The notes beneath the pieces are model-generated. The model did no database searches. It was not told the DNA's origin and saw nothing but the letters and a program-made list of their open reading frames with translations. DNA of 64,000 nt from Anaerolineaceae bacterium (lineage in GTDB: Bacteria > Chloroflexota > Anaerolineae > Aggregatilineales > Phototrophicaceae): NCBI GenBank assembly GCA_002699585.1, contig PABP01000032.1:138636-202635 (forward strand). The letters run 5' to 3'. Positions 1-10,207 of the stretch are shown here, in pieces (positions within the stretch are counted from its first letter, which is position 1; each line of letters opens with the position of its first letter). The translations under genes and the position numbers were made by a program.

Positions 1-1
1 C

Positions 2-1279
2 GCATTGATGTTCGCGGTGGTGACCCTGCCGGCTGGTGCACAGGACGATATGACATACCCCGAGTATATGGGTGAACCGGTTGAACTGCGTATGGGTTGG
101 TGGGGTAATGATGACCGCGCTAATAGAACCCTCGCCGTGATCGACCTGTTCGAGGCACAATACCCCGATATCACCATCATCGGTGAGCCGAATGGCGGGG
201 CTGGCGACCACTTCCAGATTTTGGATACGCAGCTCGCAGCCAACAACGCCCCGGACATTATCCAGTTTGGTGGTAATTGGCCCGACTACACCCAGTATCT
301 GGAGCCGCTCAATGATTATCTGGGCGAGTACCTGATGATCGACACGCCGGAAACTTTTGACCAAGCTGCGCTGACCCCTGCGACAGATGCTGAAGGCGAT
401 CTCTATGCCATTAGCCTCGGCACTAACACACTGGTTCTAGCCTACAACAAGACCATGATTGAAGAAGCAGGCGTTGATCTCCCAGAATTCAACATGACAT
501 GGGAAGAGTTCATTGACTACGGTCGTGAGCTGGCAGCAGCACTGCCGGAAGATGTCGCACCGTTTGTCGATAACAGCATGAACACAGCCAACTACCTGAG
601 CTACTTCTTCACACAGCAGGGCACACCAATCTGGACACTAGACGATGGCGGTACATCCTACTCAACCGTAGAATCCGCCGAAGCATGGATCCAGATGTGG
701 GCAGATATGCGCGAAGAGGGTCTAATCCCAGATGCAGACACCACCTACACCTACACCGAAGATGGCCCAGATAGCTCGGCACTGGTTGCAGGTGACGCAG
801 CAATCGGTTTAGTTTGGAGTAATCAGGTCGCAGCGTATCAGGCAGCGATGACCGATGAACTCGGTATGACCACGCTTCCAATGGGTGGTGAACCGGCCTA
901 TGCGATCCAGATGAGCCAGTACCTCGGCATCAATGCAGCCAGCGAAAACAAAGAAGCGGCTGCTTTGTTCGTCAACTTCTTCGTCACCAGCCCTGAGGCC
1001 GGTGCAATTCTCGAGACGAATCGTGGTGTGCCTTCCTCGCCGGTAGTGCGCGCAGCCATTTCCGACGCCGCGACGCCGCTTGATGCTGAAGTTTACGGCC
1101 TATACAGTGCCGTTACTGAGGCTGGACGCGTGGTTCCGCAAGGCCCGAACCTCCCGAATGACCAGGAATTTGTGAACGAGCTTGAACTAATCGGCCAGCA
1201 AGTTGCTTACGGACAGACTTCCGTAGAACAAGCTGCTGAGGACTTGCAGGCCCTGATCGAGCGTCTGGCAGTCAAGTAA
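2..1279 (+). CDS. ABC transporter sugar-binding protein, family 1 (5' end missing)
   Basis: Extracellular solute-binding protein of a carbohydrate ABC importer. The reading frame is open to the window edge. The first visible residues are the end of a signal peptide (hydrophobic run, then AGAQ before the mature chain), so the true start lies upstream. About 410 mature residues fit the MalE/UgpB-like family: an N-terminal lobe with VIDLFEAQYPDI, the YNKTMIEEAG and MTWEEFIDYG segments, and a C-terminal part with NKEAAALFVNFF and a GVPSS motif. Its permease genes must be upstream and out of view. A terminator follows at 1304. The rhamnosidase downstream suggests a rhamnose-containing glycoside as ligand, but that is inference. 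Confidence 0.9.
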   Translation, partial: ALMFAVVTLPAGAQDDMTYPEYMGEPVELRMGWWGNDDRANRTLAVIDLFEAQYPDITIIGEPNGGAGDHFQILDTQLAANNAPDIIQFGGNWPDYTQYLEPLNDYLGEYLMIDTPETFDQAALTPATDAEGDLYAISLGTNTLVLAYNKTMIEEAGVDLPEFNMTWEEFIDYGRELAAALPEDVAPFVDNSMNTANYLSYFFTQQGTPIWTLDDGGTSYSTVESAEAWIQMWADMREEGLIPDADTTYTYTEDGPDSSALVAGDAAIGLVWSNQVAAYQAAMTDELGMTTLPMGGEPAYAIQMSQYLGINAASENKEAAALFVNFFVTSPEAGAILETNRGVPSSPVVRAAISDAATPLDAEVYGLYSAVTEAGRVVPQGPNLPNDQEFVNELELIGQQVAYGQTSVEQAAEDLQALIERLAVK

Positions 1280-1303
1280 CTTTCAACAAAATTGCTGAAT
1301 CAT

Positions 1304-1338
1304 AAAGGCGCGGGTTCGAATGATCCCGCACCTTTTTC
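1304..1338 (+). terminator. Rho-independent terminator
   Basis: Stem of AAAGG plus GCGGG pairing with CCCGC plus CCTTT, with one C/A mismatch, a 10-nt loop and a T-run. It lies 25 nt after the stop of the binding-protein gene. It separates that gene from the rhamnosidase gene, which must then have its own promoter in the remaining 230 bp. No convincing promoter could be picked out there. Confidence 0.75.
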
Positions 1339-1576
1339 ATTCCCGAATGACCCGAAACGCCACATAAAGCCGATTGCGCTGCGTTCGTTTTACAGGGATC
1401 TATATGCCATGACGAACCGGATCGGGGTCTTCGCGATTTGAATAATCTGTGTAGGTGGCGCATACTAATGCTTCCCTATCGGGAATGGTTTGTAGTGCCA
1501 ATGACAAGCTCAAATCACCCCAGCACTAGTCTGCCAGATTGTTGACGTTGATTGCCACATACATGTGAGGACCACA

Positions 1577-4204
1577 TTGAAACTAACCCATCTCAAGACC
1601 AACCACGTCGTAAATCCTTTGGGCTTTGCAATAGAAAAACCAACTTTTAGCTGGATTGTGGAAGATACAACAGACAAGGTACAAACGGCTGCTCAAATTC
1701 TGATCAGTCGGGATAGTGGATTTGAGCAAGTTTTCTTCGATAGCGGCAAGGTCGACGGATCAGAAATTGATAGCTTGGCTTATCGTCCACCGGTGCACCT
1801 CACACCGCGCACCCGTTATTTCTGGAAGGTCAGGGTATGGGGAGAAAACGAAAACGCAGAAAGTGGCACGGCATGGTTCGAGACAGCGAAGATGCATGAA
1901 GATTGGCAGGCGGCGTGGATCACCCCGGATTTCGAGGATAACAATAAGCATCCGATTTTGTTTCACTCGTTTGAACTTCCTGCAAAGGCGATTGCGGCGC
2001 GAGCCTATATCTGCGGCCTAGGGCTGTATCACCTTGAACTGAACGGCAATAAGGTCGGTGATGAATACTTCACACCCTATTGCAACGCCTATGACCAGTG
2101 GATTCAGTATCAGACCTTTGACATCACCGATCAGCTTACAACTGGCGTGAACATGATTTCGGTCATGCTGGGCAATGGCTGGTATAAAGGTCGCTATGGC
2201 GTAAGTGGTGGCACGAACAGTTACTATGGGGATCGTTTTGCACTGCTCTGCGAGATTCACATTACCCTAGAAAACGGCAACGAATTGACTATTGTCACTG
2301 ATCCTTCATGGCAGGCACAGCCCTCCCCGGTGATCGCCAGTGACATTTTCGATGGCGAGACCTACGATGCGCGCATCAAAAAAGTTATTCCTACTGGTAA
2401 TGCAGTTGGTGTAAAGTCGATTGACATCGATATGTCTCTTCTGGAAGCAAGACGATCCCTGCCCACCCGCATTATGCAAGAGATCAAACCGATTGCGCTG
2501 ATCCAAACCCCTGCCGGGGAAACGGTGCTGGACATGGGCCAGAATATGACCGGTTGGCTACGCTTCAAAACGAGTGCCCCCTCAGGTACTCGTATTCATC
2601 TTCAGTTTGGTGAGGTGCTGCAAGAGGGCAACTTCTTCCGGGATAACCTGCGAACCTCTAAAGCGGAACATATTTACATAGCCAATGGCGCAGAAGCCCT
2701 AGTGGAGCCTTATTTCACATTTTTCGGCTTCCGCTATGTGAAAATTACAGGCTGGGTGGGTGAAATTCACCTCGATGACTTTACGGGGTGTATCGTATAT
2801 TCGCAGATGGACACCATCGGCGAAATCGAGACATCAAACGAGAAGGTTAACAAGCTATTCCAAAACGCAATGTGGAGTCAGAGGGATAACTTTCTCGACA
2901 TCCCGTCCGATTGCCCACAACGTGATGAGCGCCTTGGATGGACAGGTGATATACAGGTTTTCTCTGGGTCAGCTTGCTTCAACATGGATTCCTCTGCGTT
3001 TCTGTCCAAATTTGCTTATGATTTAGGCAAAGAACAACGCAAGTTGGGTGGGATGGTGCCACACATTGTGCCCATGGTCAATCAGAACAAAAGTAGTTCT
3101 GCCGCATGGGGTGATGTGGCAACGATTCTGCCGTGGAATCTATACGAATTTTATGGTGATATCGATATTCTGGAACAACAATTTGAAAGTATGCGCGCTT
3201 GGGTAGATTATATCAAGGATATTGATGATTCATCGGGCGGTAGAAGATTATGGACAGAAGGTATCCACTTTGGAGATTGGCTGTCGCAAGATACCCCACT
3301 CTATGATGATCCACGCCGTGGAGGTACACCGCACGATTTTATCGCCTCAGCATTTTACTGTTATTCGGCTGGATTAGTCGCAAAAGCGGCCAAAGTGCTC
3401 GGTAAAACGCAAGATGCAGATACCTATAGACGGTTATCAGAAGACATCAAAGCAGCGATACAAGATGAATATTTCACCGCTACCGGGTGCTTAGCTATCC
3501 AAACTCAAACCGCATATTTATTAGCGCTTTACATGGATTTGGTTGCTGATGGCCATCGTAAGTGCGTCGAAAATGATCTGATTGAACAACTAAAGCATGA
3601 TCATAATCATCTCAGCACAGGTTTTGTTGGTACACCTTATCTATGTCGTGTGCTTTCCAATATTGGCGCAAACGACCTAGCTTACAAATTACTTCTCAAC
3701 GAAGATCATCCATCATGGCTCTATGCCATCAATCTAGGAGCAACAACCATCTGGGAACGCTGGGCATTGCTCGATCCTGATGGAGTAATCAATGAAACCG
3801 ATTTGCGGTCACATTCATTTAATCACTATGCCTATGGCTCGATTGTCGAGTGGATGTACCGCGATATGTGCGGACTGAATCCATCTATGGAAAATGGTGT
3901 TATGGGCTTCCGACATGCTCGGATCGCACCCAAACCTGATAAGTCTTTACAATGGGCCAGAGCGCGGTATCGCTCCGCCGCTGGCCTGTATGAAAGCGGT
4001 TGGTATATTGACGAAACAGGGTATCTCACGATTGAGATTACGATTCCGTATAACTCATCTGCTACCGTTGTATTGCCCAATGTATCATGCGCCAAAGAGA
4101 TCTTAATCAACGATCAGAAGTTATCTCCGATAAAGCAGGTAGAGGACTGTATTGAATTCACTCTTGAAGCAGGTCGGCACAAGTTTGAGTACCGATTTCA
4201 GTAG
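1577..4204 (+). CDS. alpha-L-rhamnosidase, GH78 family
   Basis: Hydrolyses terminal alpha-L-rhamnose from glycosides. About 875 residues, with no signal peptide seen, so probably cytoplasmic. An N-terminal Ig-like domain (LKTNHVVNPLGF, FSWIV) is followed by beta-sandwich domains, an (alpha/alpha)6 barrel and a C-terminal beta domain. The GH78 acid motif DCPQRDERLGWTGD is intact; by comparison with Streptomyces avermitilis SaRha78A its Asp445, Glu451 (general acid), Trp455 and Asp458 match D630/E636/W640/D643. GATTIWERW gives the second catalytic Glu, Glu727. A TTG start at 1577 is preferred because GTGAGGA lies 6 nt upstream; a GTG at 1565 would place that ribosome site inside the gene. Confidence 0.93.
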   Translation: MKLTHLKTNHVVNPLGFAIEKPTFSWIVEDTTDKVQTAAQILISRDSGFEQVFFDSGKVDGSEIDSLAYRPPVHLTPRTRYFWKVRVWGENENAESGTAWFETAKMHEDWQAAWITPDFEDNNKHPILFHSFELPAKAIAARAYICGLGLYHLELNGNKVGDEYFTPYCNAYDQWIQYQTFDITDQLTTGVNMISVMLGNGWYKGRYGVSGGTNSYYGDRFALLCEIHITLENGNELTIVTDPSWQAQPSPVIASDIFDGETYDARIKKVIPTGNAVGVKSIDIDMSLLEARRSLPTRIMQEIKPIALIQTPAGETVLDMGQNMTGWLRFKTSAPSGTRIHLQFGEVLQEGNFFRDNLRTSKAEHIYIANGAEALVEPYFTFFGFRYVKITGWVGEIHLDDFTGCIVYSQMDTIGEIETSNEKVNKLFQNAMWSQRDNFLDIPSDCPQRDERLGWTGDIQVFSGSACFNMDSSAFLSKFAYDLGKEQRKLGGMVPHIVPMVNQNKSSSAAWGDVATILPWNLYEFYGDIDILEQQFESMRAWVDYIKDIDDSSGGRRLWTEGIHFGDWLSQDTPLYDDPRRGGTPHDFIASAFYCYSAGLVAKAAKVLGKTQDADTYRRLSEDIKAAIQDEYFTATGCLAIQTQTAYLLALYMDLVADGHRKCVENDLIEQLKHDHNHLSTGFVGTPYLCRVLSNIGANDLAYKLLLNEDHPSWLYAINLGATTIWERWALLDPDGVINETDLRSHSFNHYAYGSIVEWMYRDMCGLNPSMENGVMGFRHARIAPKPDKSLQWARARYRSAAGLYESGWYIDETGYLTIEITIPYNSSATVVLPNVSCAKEILINDQKLSPIKQVEDCIEFTLEAGRHKFEYRFQ

Positions 4205-4348
4205 CAAGCAGTCAGTGGCGATCATGCAAGGGAGGGAGATTAGGTGTACCCAAAGCTAACGTGAGTTTTCTTTAAGCCTGAGCCAAAGTCAGAAAGAATT
4301 GGCGGTTCAAAGAAGATTTTTGGGTTGATGTCAGTAAGCAATCAAGCC

Positions 4349-5631
4349 TGTCCTGGCTACTTTAGCCGTCCGAACAGCTTTTTCACTTAGGCTGCCCATT
4401 GATAATCATGATGCAAGCCTGCCAGCACTGGGATTCGTCGTAGCTGCGAAATTGGCGGCATAAGCAATGGCACGGTTCTCTCTGGGATTGGCAGGTGCCC
4501 TTCTATCCCCTGATGTGGCCAGGCATAATTGAAATACTTCACATATTCCTTGACCTTGTGGTACCGGTGTCGCTGACTCAAGATCAGCATGTGATCGAGT
4601 AGCTCACGTCTCACGCTTCCAATGTACCGCTCACACACGGCGTTCGCCTTCGGAGCTTCGACTGGTGTATGGATCACGTCGATCCCACTGTTTTCTGCCA
4701 ACGCTTCAAATTGTGATCCATACTTGCCATCATTGTCGCAGATTAGGAACCGCGGCTTCACCCCGAATGGGGTCGCTTCTCTCAGCTGTGGCGTCACCCA
4801 GGCGTCACCTGGCGAACGTGTCACATTGAAATGCACTACTCGCCTGCTCCCCAATTCGATGATGAAGAAGATGAAGATCGTTCTGAAGAACAGGTCATAG
4901 ATCTGTACAAAATCACACGCCCATATCTCATCAGCATGGTTAGCCAAAAATGTCGCCCATGTCTGGCTCTTGTTGAGTGGCGGTAGGCTTCTGCGGGCTT
5001 GTCGCATGTACTTTTGCACTGTCCGCTTGCTGACCTTGATCCCCAGCTTTCGTAATTCATCCCGTATTCGCGGTGCACCCCACAGTCGATTCTCAACCGC
5101 CATTTCCTTGATCAATGCGATTGTCTCTGGCTCTAGTCGCGGCTTTCGTCCTTTATGCCTCGTTTTCTGTCGCCAATACAGGCGGAAGCCATGCCGATGC
5201 CACTTGAGTAATGTCTCTGGTTTGACAATATGCAGGGCATCTCGCCAACCTTTCAGCTTCCTTGCCAACAACACCAATATCCGCCGTTCTTATTGAGTCA
5301 GTTGTGGCTTTCCCGTTATCTGCCGCTTCAACACAATTACCTGTTGTCTCAAGTACGCATTTTCAGCGACTAACTCAGGCTTACTCCGCAATAGGTCGGA
5401 GGCTACTCCTACTATCTGGCGTTCTGTGGTTGGCTTCGTCCATGCCTTTAGCTTTTCTTCGACACGTTTCAGCCCATTCGCAGCCCAATATCGTCCTGCA
5501 GCCACCAGCAGTCGCCAGGTCATTCTATTTTCCTTTTGTGATGTTGGAGATGGATAAGTGCTACTTTTCAGGAGCTGATTATACTCGTTGACCAAGCAAT
5601 ATCACGTCGGATAGCTAAAGTAGCCGGAACA
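4349..5631 (-). mobile_element. Insertion sequence with imperfect terminal inverted repeats
   Basis: About 1.28 kb. The left end (4349-4373) and the reverse complement of the right end (5607-5631) match at roughly 21 of 25 positions, share the block GGCTACTTTAGC, and both start with TGT. The element contains one interrupted integrase-core transposase on the minus strand. No clear target duplication is seen: the flanks differ, so the insertion is old, has rearranged, or the ends are set a few bases wrong. It separates the GH78 gene from the 3' end of the large minus-strand cluster. Confidence 0.75.
4387..5523 (-). pseudogene. Integrase-core (DDE) transposase broken by one in-frame stop
   Basis: Transposase of the IS3/IS481-like integrase superfamily. 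The reading frame runs from ATG 5523 (AAGGA 7 nt upstream) through LLRSKPELVAENAYLRQQ, meets a TAA at 5290-5292, then continues in the same frame as ERRILVLLARKLKGW, the sequence expected next in this family. The downstream part holds a helix-turn-helix (WGAPRIRDELRKLG) and a DDE core: Asp in WACDFV, Asp in ICDNDGKYG and Glu in AVCERYIG. Without the stop it would be about 378 residues, a normal length. The second part could start at TTG 5277 but would lack the N-terminal domain. Confidence 0.85.
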
Positions 5632-5697
5632 CTCACCCATAATGACCGTTTCGTTACCAATATAAGATACTGCTTACATCTCTGACTTGCCCATATA

Positions 5698-6897
5698 TCA
5701 GTTTGTTACACCGTGCTCACTGAATTGCCTAATCTGAGCGGCATCGTACTGGAGTTCACTGAGGACCTCGGCTGTATGCTCACCAAGCCTGGGAGGTGGT
5801 TTTCGATAAGTGAGAGGTGTCTGTGAAAGGTGAACAGGCGTTGCAATTGACTTGATCAATCCCAGAGCCGGATGCTCGAGTTCGACGATGATGCCACGTT
5901 CTCGCAAGTGTTCGTCACTGAGCGCCTGATCAATCGTATTGATACGACCAGCCGGAACACCAGCGGTACGTAGGTCGGACAGCCATGTATCAACAGGACG
6001 TTGAGCGATAATAGGATGCACGATAGGCATCAGTTCATCGTAATATTTGACGCGATTCGCATTTTCAGCAAAGCGCGGATCGCTGGCAAGGTCAGGACGT
6101 TCGATCAGGCTGCAAAAGGACTGCCACACATTGTCAGATCCAACACCTAGAATGAACCAATCACCGTCAGAACCCTGTACAGCCTCGTAAGGCGCAATCT
6201 GCGGATGGCGGTTCCCCATGCGCTCTGGTGCTTTACCGGTGGCGAAATATTCACCCGCGTAATTATCCAACCAGGTGATTTGCCCCTCTTGCAGCGACTG
6301 GTCAATAAACTGCCCCTGGCCCGTCTGCTCACGGGCATACAAGGCCGATAGAATCCCAATCAAAGTGAATAGGCCGCAGGTCAGGTCAGCCATTGGGCTG
6401 AGGAAACGCATCGGCGCGCCATTGACTTCACCTGTCAGTGACATCGTGCCGGATTCTGCCTGCGCAACCAGGTCATAACCGGGTTGGTCAGCCCTAGGAC
6501 CTGTCCGGCCATAACCGCTGATGGATGCATAAATCAGTCGTGGGTTTAATTGTCGGAGCGTTTCATAATCAATTTGATATTTTTGGAGTGAACGCCGTGT
6601 CGCGATATTGGTGATGAAGACATCCGCATCGGCGATGAGCTTGTACAGAATGCCTCGGCCTTCATCGTGGGCAATATTCAGAGCGATACCACGTTTATTG
6701 CGATTTGCGGCCAGATAGTACGTGCTCTGATCTCTGATGAAGGGTGGTCCCCATTGACGCGACTGATCGCCGACGCCGGGACGCTCAATTTTGATGACAT
6801 CTGCACCCAGGTCACCCAGCATCATCGCACAATAAGGTCCTGCCAGGGCTTGTGTCTGGTCAATAACACTGATTCCAGATAAAGGAGACTTTTTCAT
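5698..6897 (-). CDS. CaiB/BaiF family CoA-transferase
   Basis: Family III CoA-transferase that moves CoA between carboxylic acids; cytoplasmic. 399 residues, the usual length. The N-terminal motif GPYCAMMLGDLGADVIKIE and the LAANRNKRG segment are typical. The catalytic Asp is expected in MADLTCGLF (Asp171), by analogy with Asp169 of formyl-CoA transferase, followed by TGQGQFIDQSL. ATG 6897 is chosen because AAGGAAAG precedes it and it falls just after the MFS stop; longer starts run into that gene. It is the last gene of the cluster. It probably activates the acid made by the aldehyde dehydrogenase, or another acid, for the thiolase-like/DUF35 pair (inference). Confidence 0.88.
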   Translation of the reverse strand: MKKSPLSGISVIDQTQALAGPYCAMMLGDLGADVIKIERPGVGDQSRQWGPPFIRDQSTYYLAANRNKRGIALNIAHDEGRGILYKLIADADVFITNIATRRSLQKYQIDYETLRQLNPRLIYASISGYGRTGPRADQPGYDLVAQAESGTMSLTGEVNGAPMRFLSPMADLTCGLFTLIGILSALYAREQTGQGQFIDQSLQEGQITWLDNYAGEYFATGKAPERMGNRHPQIAPYEAVQGSDGDWFILGVGSDNVWQSFCSLIERPDLASDPRFAENANRVKYYDELMPIVHPIIAQRPVDTWLSDLRTAGVPAGRINTIDQALSDEHLRERGIIVELEHPALGLIKSIATPVHLSQTPLTYRKPPPRLGEHTAEVLSELQYDAAQIRQFSEHGVTN

Positions 6898-6910
6898 AAT
6901 TGTTCTTTCC

Positions 6911-8113
6911 TTACGTCTGACGTATCCAGGCGATGGTTGCGACGAGAGCAGCACACGCAGTACAAAGCATCCACAGATGAAAAACAGATACCCAGCCTGA
7001 TTGTTCAACGACCATTCCAACGATTGTGCCTGCCAAGCCCCCAGCAATGCTCCAGACGGCTGTGATCAAACCGCCTGCCGACGATACACGGCGCTCTGCT
7101 ACTAGGAGCATCGGTGCGGCACTAAGCACCAGACCAGCCATTCCACTGGCCAGCATGACAGCCAGAATCAGTGCCAGGACCTGCACCATCGCGGTCGGCG
7201 CTGTACTGGACAGTAGACAGAAGAATAAAGCCACGAGGATGTAAACGACTGTCTTGTACAACTGAGCCTGACGCACTAACAATTGGCCTGAAAAGAGCAT
7301 GCCAGGGATACCAATTAGTGGGATGAGAGCAAGTAAAAGCTTGTCAATACCACCGGGCAAAAACGTCCATGTTTGAACATACGTCGGCAGCCAGATCAGA
7401 AAGCCAATGTAAACGAAGCCCATCGCCATAGCGACCACTAGCATGGGCAGCATACGCCTGATGTCATCAGCTAAGTCCACAAGTCCTGTCCGTGGACCTG
7501 ATGTTTTGACAGGTTCAGAATCAAGTCCGGCGCTTCTCCACAAACCAGCTATGACCAGCAACATGAACCCCGGAACCAAAAATGCCAGCCTGAAATCGCC
7601 CATTGCAATAAGGACAGATGCTAGGGCCCACGCAGCTGCTGTTCCTACCTGGAAGCTCATGGAGAAGATAGTTGAAAGACGTCGTTTTTGTGAAAGGGTC
7701 ACGTGTGATGATAAGATACGCAGCATGGGCCCCCAACCCATGGACTGTGCAAAGCCGTTGATACCCCACAAAATTGCCATCAGTACAAGCGAGGTCTGGA
7801 ACGCGAAACCTATATTGGCTATCGCAACCAGCAGCAAACCAGAGAAAATCATCCACTGGGGCCGTACTATGCTGCCAAGCTGGCCGTTAATAATCTGACC
7901 AATGGCGTATGTCCAGAAAAAAATCGTACCCAGGATGCCGACTTTTCCCATTCCCAGCCCCAATGTGGCGGCGATAGCGGGCAAAGCTGGGCTGAGGTTC
8001 AATCGACCCAGATAGAATGCCGCATACGTTCCCCACATGATTGCAACTTGCTGTGTCTGCTTAGAGGATAGATGCTCATTGGGTGTTGTTAACGCATCCT
8101 GGAATGCACTCAT
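6911..8113 (-). CDS. Major facilitator superfamily transporter
   Basis: 400-residue membrane protein with about 12 hydrophobic segments. The N-terminal stretch (IMWGTYAAFYLGRLNLSPALP) and the GFAQSMGWGP segment in the first half resemble organophosphate:Pi antiporter (GlpT/UhpT-type) and hexuronate-type MFS members. Its start overlaps the isomerase stop by ATGA. Besides the ABC importer, this gives the cluster a second transport route. It could import a sugar acid or phosphorylated sugar, or export an acidic end product. Direction and substrate cannot be read from the sequence. Confidence 0.88.
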   Translation of the reverse strand: MSAFQDALTTPNEHLSSKQTQQVAIMWGTYAAFYLGRLNLSPALPAIAATLGLGMGKVGILGTIFFWTYAIGQIINGQLGSIVRPQWMIFSGLLLVAIANIGFAFQTSLVLMAILWGINGFAQSMGWGPMLRILSSHVTLSQKRRLSTIFSMSFQVGTAAAWALASVLIAMGDFRLAFLVPGFMLLVIAGLWRSAGLDSEPVKTSGPRTGLVDLADDIRRMLPMLVVAMAMGFVYIGFLIWLPTYVQTWTFLPGGIDKLLLALIPLIGIPGMLFSGQLLVRQAQLYKTVVYILVALFFCLLSSTAPTAMVQVLALILAVMLASGMAGLVLSAAPMLLVAERRVSSAGGLITAVWSIAGGLAGTIVGMVVEQSGWVSVFHLWMLCTACAALVATIAWIRQT

Positions 8114-9558
8114 ATATTGACGCCGTCGAGTTGTAGATAGTCAGCATAGGGGACTCGCTTGACCAATTGCAGCTTCTTCCAAGCTGCGAACTCTATTAGC
8201 TCGTTGGTGACGTCGCCTATGCCTAGTGCGAAGTGATGTTCATGGCCGCGTACCGTCAGCGTGTTGACTAGATCCCAGAGCTCGATAGCTTCTTTATTGA
8301 GTTCAAATCTGTTGAACCATCCGCGTGTTCCGTCAAAGCCAGAGAGTTCGTGCTCGATGATGCTCGCGCGCAGCACCAGCACATTGGCCCCGTCGCCGCC
8401 CAAATATGTGATGGTCGTATCTTCCTGTGCCGCAAATATCTGATCGCCGGCAACCCCATAGGGTTCCTCGCCACTATTACGCCCGAGCGTGACGTGATCC
8501 ACCCATTTAATGCCCTCGGCATTGGCAAAGTGGCGCGGTGTCACACCACAATGGAACATCATCATCATGCGGGCTTCAGGATCGAGTGCGGCCATATCAA
8601 GCAAGGTTGATGACTGATTTGCATTCGTGAGAACGTTCAGAAGATACATGCTGATCGCCCCCTGCAAATCCCCCTCGCAGGAAACAGCAATGCCATCTTC
8701 GCTGCCCAACCAACTGTACGCCATACAGGGTACGATGCGATACAACTCCTGAATCTTCGACCAGCACTGAACAGCCAGCGCATCATAACCGTGTTCCTGA
8801 GTCATCTCTTTGAGTGCCAGATAGACCCGTGTCACGCGATCAAACGCCAGGTTTGACGATACTGTCACTGCAGTCGCAGCAGAGCGTATCTCCGTGGCAA
8901 GTTCACGAACGTGCTCAGGATTTTGTGCCTCTGCACGTCGCACCAGTTCTGCCATTTCATGCTCGCCCACGTAGACGCCTAAACGGTCGTTCAACTGTCG
9001 TGGATCGACCATCATGTTGTGGAAGCCCGGCGACACACCGCCAATCCAGCCGATGCGCGCCTGCTCTATATTCTTGACCCCGGTTAGCGCCCGGACTGTT
9101 ACACCGAAGCGGCGCCGGAACAGGTCACTGTCGACATGATCGTAAAACCACTTAAACGGAATGGCTTTGTGCTTCAAATAGCGTTTTAGGATACTGGCAT
9201 GTTCATTGAGCGCGACCAGAGAATGCAATTGGACTTCGCCTTCCAGTGACGGGTCGGGCAACGACCAGATACCGATTCGCGGTGCGACATCCACCAATGG
9301 CAGTAATTGATCACCGATGCTAATGGCTGTGTTCTGTATCAGCAAAAAGTCAATCGCTTCAGCTTTAAGTTGATTAGAAGCGCGTATTGAATCCGCTTCG
9401 CTGGCGATCACATCGTAGATGGCGACTAGCTCAAAATCCCACTCCTGAGAGATTTGCACTAGACCATCGATGCTTCGCTCACGATAGTGCAGCTTTTCCG
9501 CGGAATAAGCAGGCAGCGAGAGTCCCACATAGCCCACACGAAGTTTATGCTTCGCCAT
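8110..9558 (-). CDS. L-fucose isomerase-fold ketol isomerase
   Basis: 482-residue protein of the L-fucose/L-arabinose isomerase superfamily, which interconverts aldoses and ketoses with a divalent metal. The C-terminal half shows the family metal site: SCEGDLQGAIS (Glu and Asp ligands) and the terminal GHEHHFALGIGDV (His ligand). It is shorter than classical FucI (about 590) and nearer to the FucI-like isomerases found in sugar-degradation loci. ATG 9558 has GAGGAGG upstream and overlaps the DhaL gene by 14 nt, which suggests translational coupling. It probably converts the released aldose into the ketose used by the DhaK/L-like kinase. Confidence 0.8.
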   Translation of the reverse strand: MAKHKLRVGYVGLSLPAYSAEKLHYRERSIDGLVQISQEWDFELVAIYDVIASEADSIRASNQLKAEAIDFLLIQNTAISIGDQLLPLVDVAPRIGIWSLPDPSLEGEVQLHSLVALNEHASILKRYLKHKAIPFKWFYDHVDSDLFRRRFGVTVRALTGVKNIEQARIGWIGGVSPGFHNMMVDPRQLNDRLGVYVGEHEMAELVRRAEAQNPEHVRELATEIRSAATAVTVSSNLAFDRVTRVYLALKEMTQEHGYDALAVQCWSKIQELYRIVPCMAYSWLGSEDGIAVSCEGDLQGAISMYLLNVLTNANQSSTLLDMAALDPEARMMMMFHCGVTPRHFANAEGIKWVDHVTLGRNSGEEPYGVAGDQIFAAQEDTTITYLGGDGANVLVLRASIIEHELSGFDGTRGWFNRFELNKEAIELWDLVNTLTVRGHEHHFALGIGDVTNELIEFAAWKKLQLVKRVPYADYLQLDGVNI

Positions 9559-10207
9559 TACTATCCTCCTCTGCTGCGTTCATTTGCGCCCAATAGTCAG
9601 CCATCGCCCCGAACATCAAAGCGATTGATTTGGCACCGGCATCAACATGCCCCACAGCCCGTTCTCCTACGTAACGTGCTCGTCCATATTTGGCTTGCAT
9701 ATTGGCAGTCGCTTGTGCGCCGTCTGCAGCGGCACTCGCAGCATGTCTCAATGCTTCTCCAAGAGATGTGCCTGCAGTGCTAGCTTGTGCCAGCGACGCC
9801 ACCGCGGGCGAAAGCGCATCGACCATGGTCTTATCACCGGGTTGGGCTTTTCCCCTGCTGATGACCCCTTCCAGGCCTGCCTGCCACATTGCACCGAAAA
9901 GTTCTGACGATACATCATCGAACTCTTTTACAGTCATCGCTGCGCGCAAAAACAAGGTTCCAAACAGCGCACCGGACGACCCACCCATGCGGTTCATGAG
10001 TGTCATGGCTGTCTTCTGCAGGACCTCAGACGGAGTTTGAGCTTCCTCAATTGCATTCACTGCGGCTGCAAAGCCTGCGCAGATGGTCGTGCCATGGTCG
10101 CCATCGCCTAGCTCGGAATCGAGTGCGTTCAGGTCAGACTTTGAATCGCTCAATGCTGTGCTGATAGCCTTGACCATGTCTTTCAGATTGTCCGTAGTGA
10201 TGGTCAT
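9545..10207 (-). CDS. DhaL-like nucleotide-binding subunit of a ketose kinase
   Basis: 220 residues, matching DhaL (DAK2 domain). The metal-phosphate site DSELGDGDHG (Asp30, Asp35, Asp37) and the MGGSSGALFGT and GDKTMVDAL motifs are present. ATG 10207 overlaps the DhaK stop by ATGA, so the two subunits are coupled. No phosphotransferase subunit DhaM is present in the cluster, so it is expected to use ATP. Members of this family phosphorylate dihydroxyacetone and, in characterised paralogues such as the mycobacterial tetritol pathway kinases, ketotetroses. The substrate here is unknown. Confidence 0.88.
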   Translation of the reverse strand: MTITTDNLKDMVKAISTALSDSKSDLNALDSELGDGDHGTTICAGFAAAVNAIEEAQTPSEVLQKTAMTLMNRMGGSSGALFGTLFLRAAMTVKEFDDVSSELFGAMWQAGLEGVISRGKAQPGDKTMVDALSPAVASLAQASTAGTSLGEALRHAASAAADGAQATANMQAKYGRARYVGERAVGHVDAGAKSIALMFGAMADYWAQMNAAEEDSNGEA

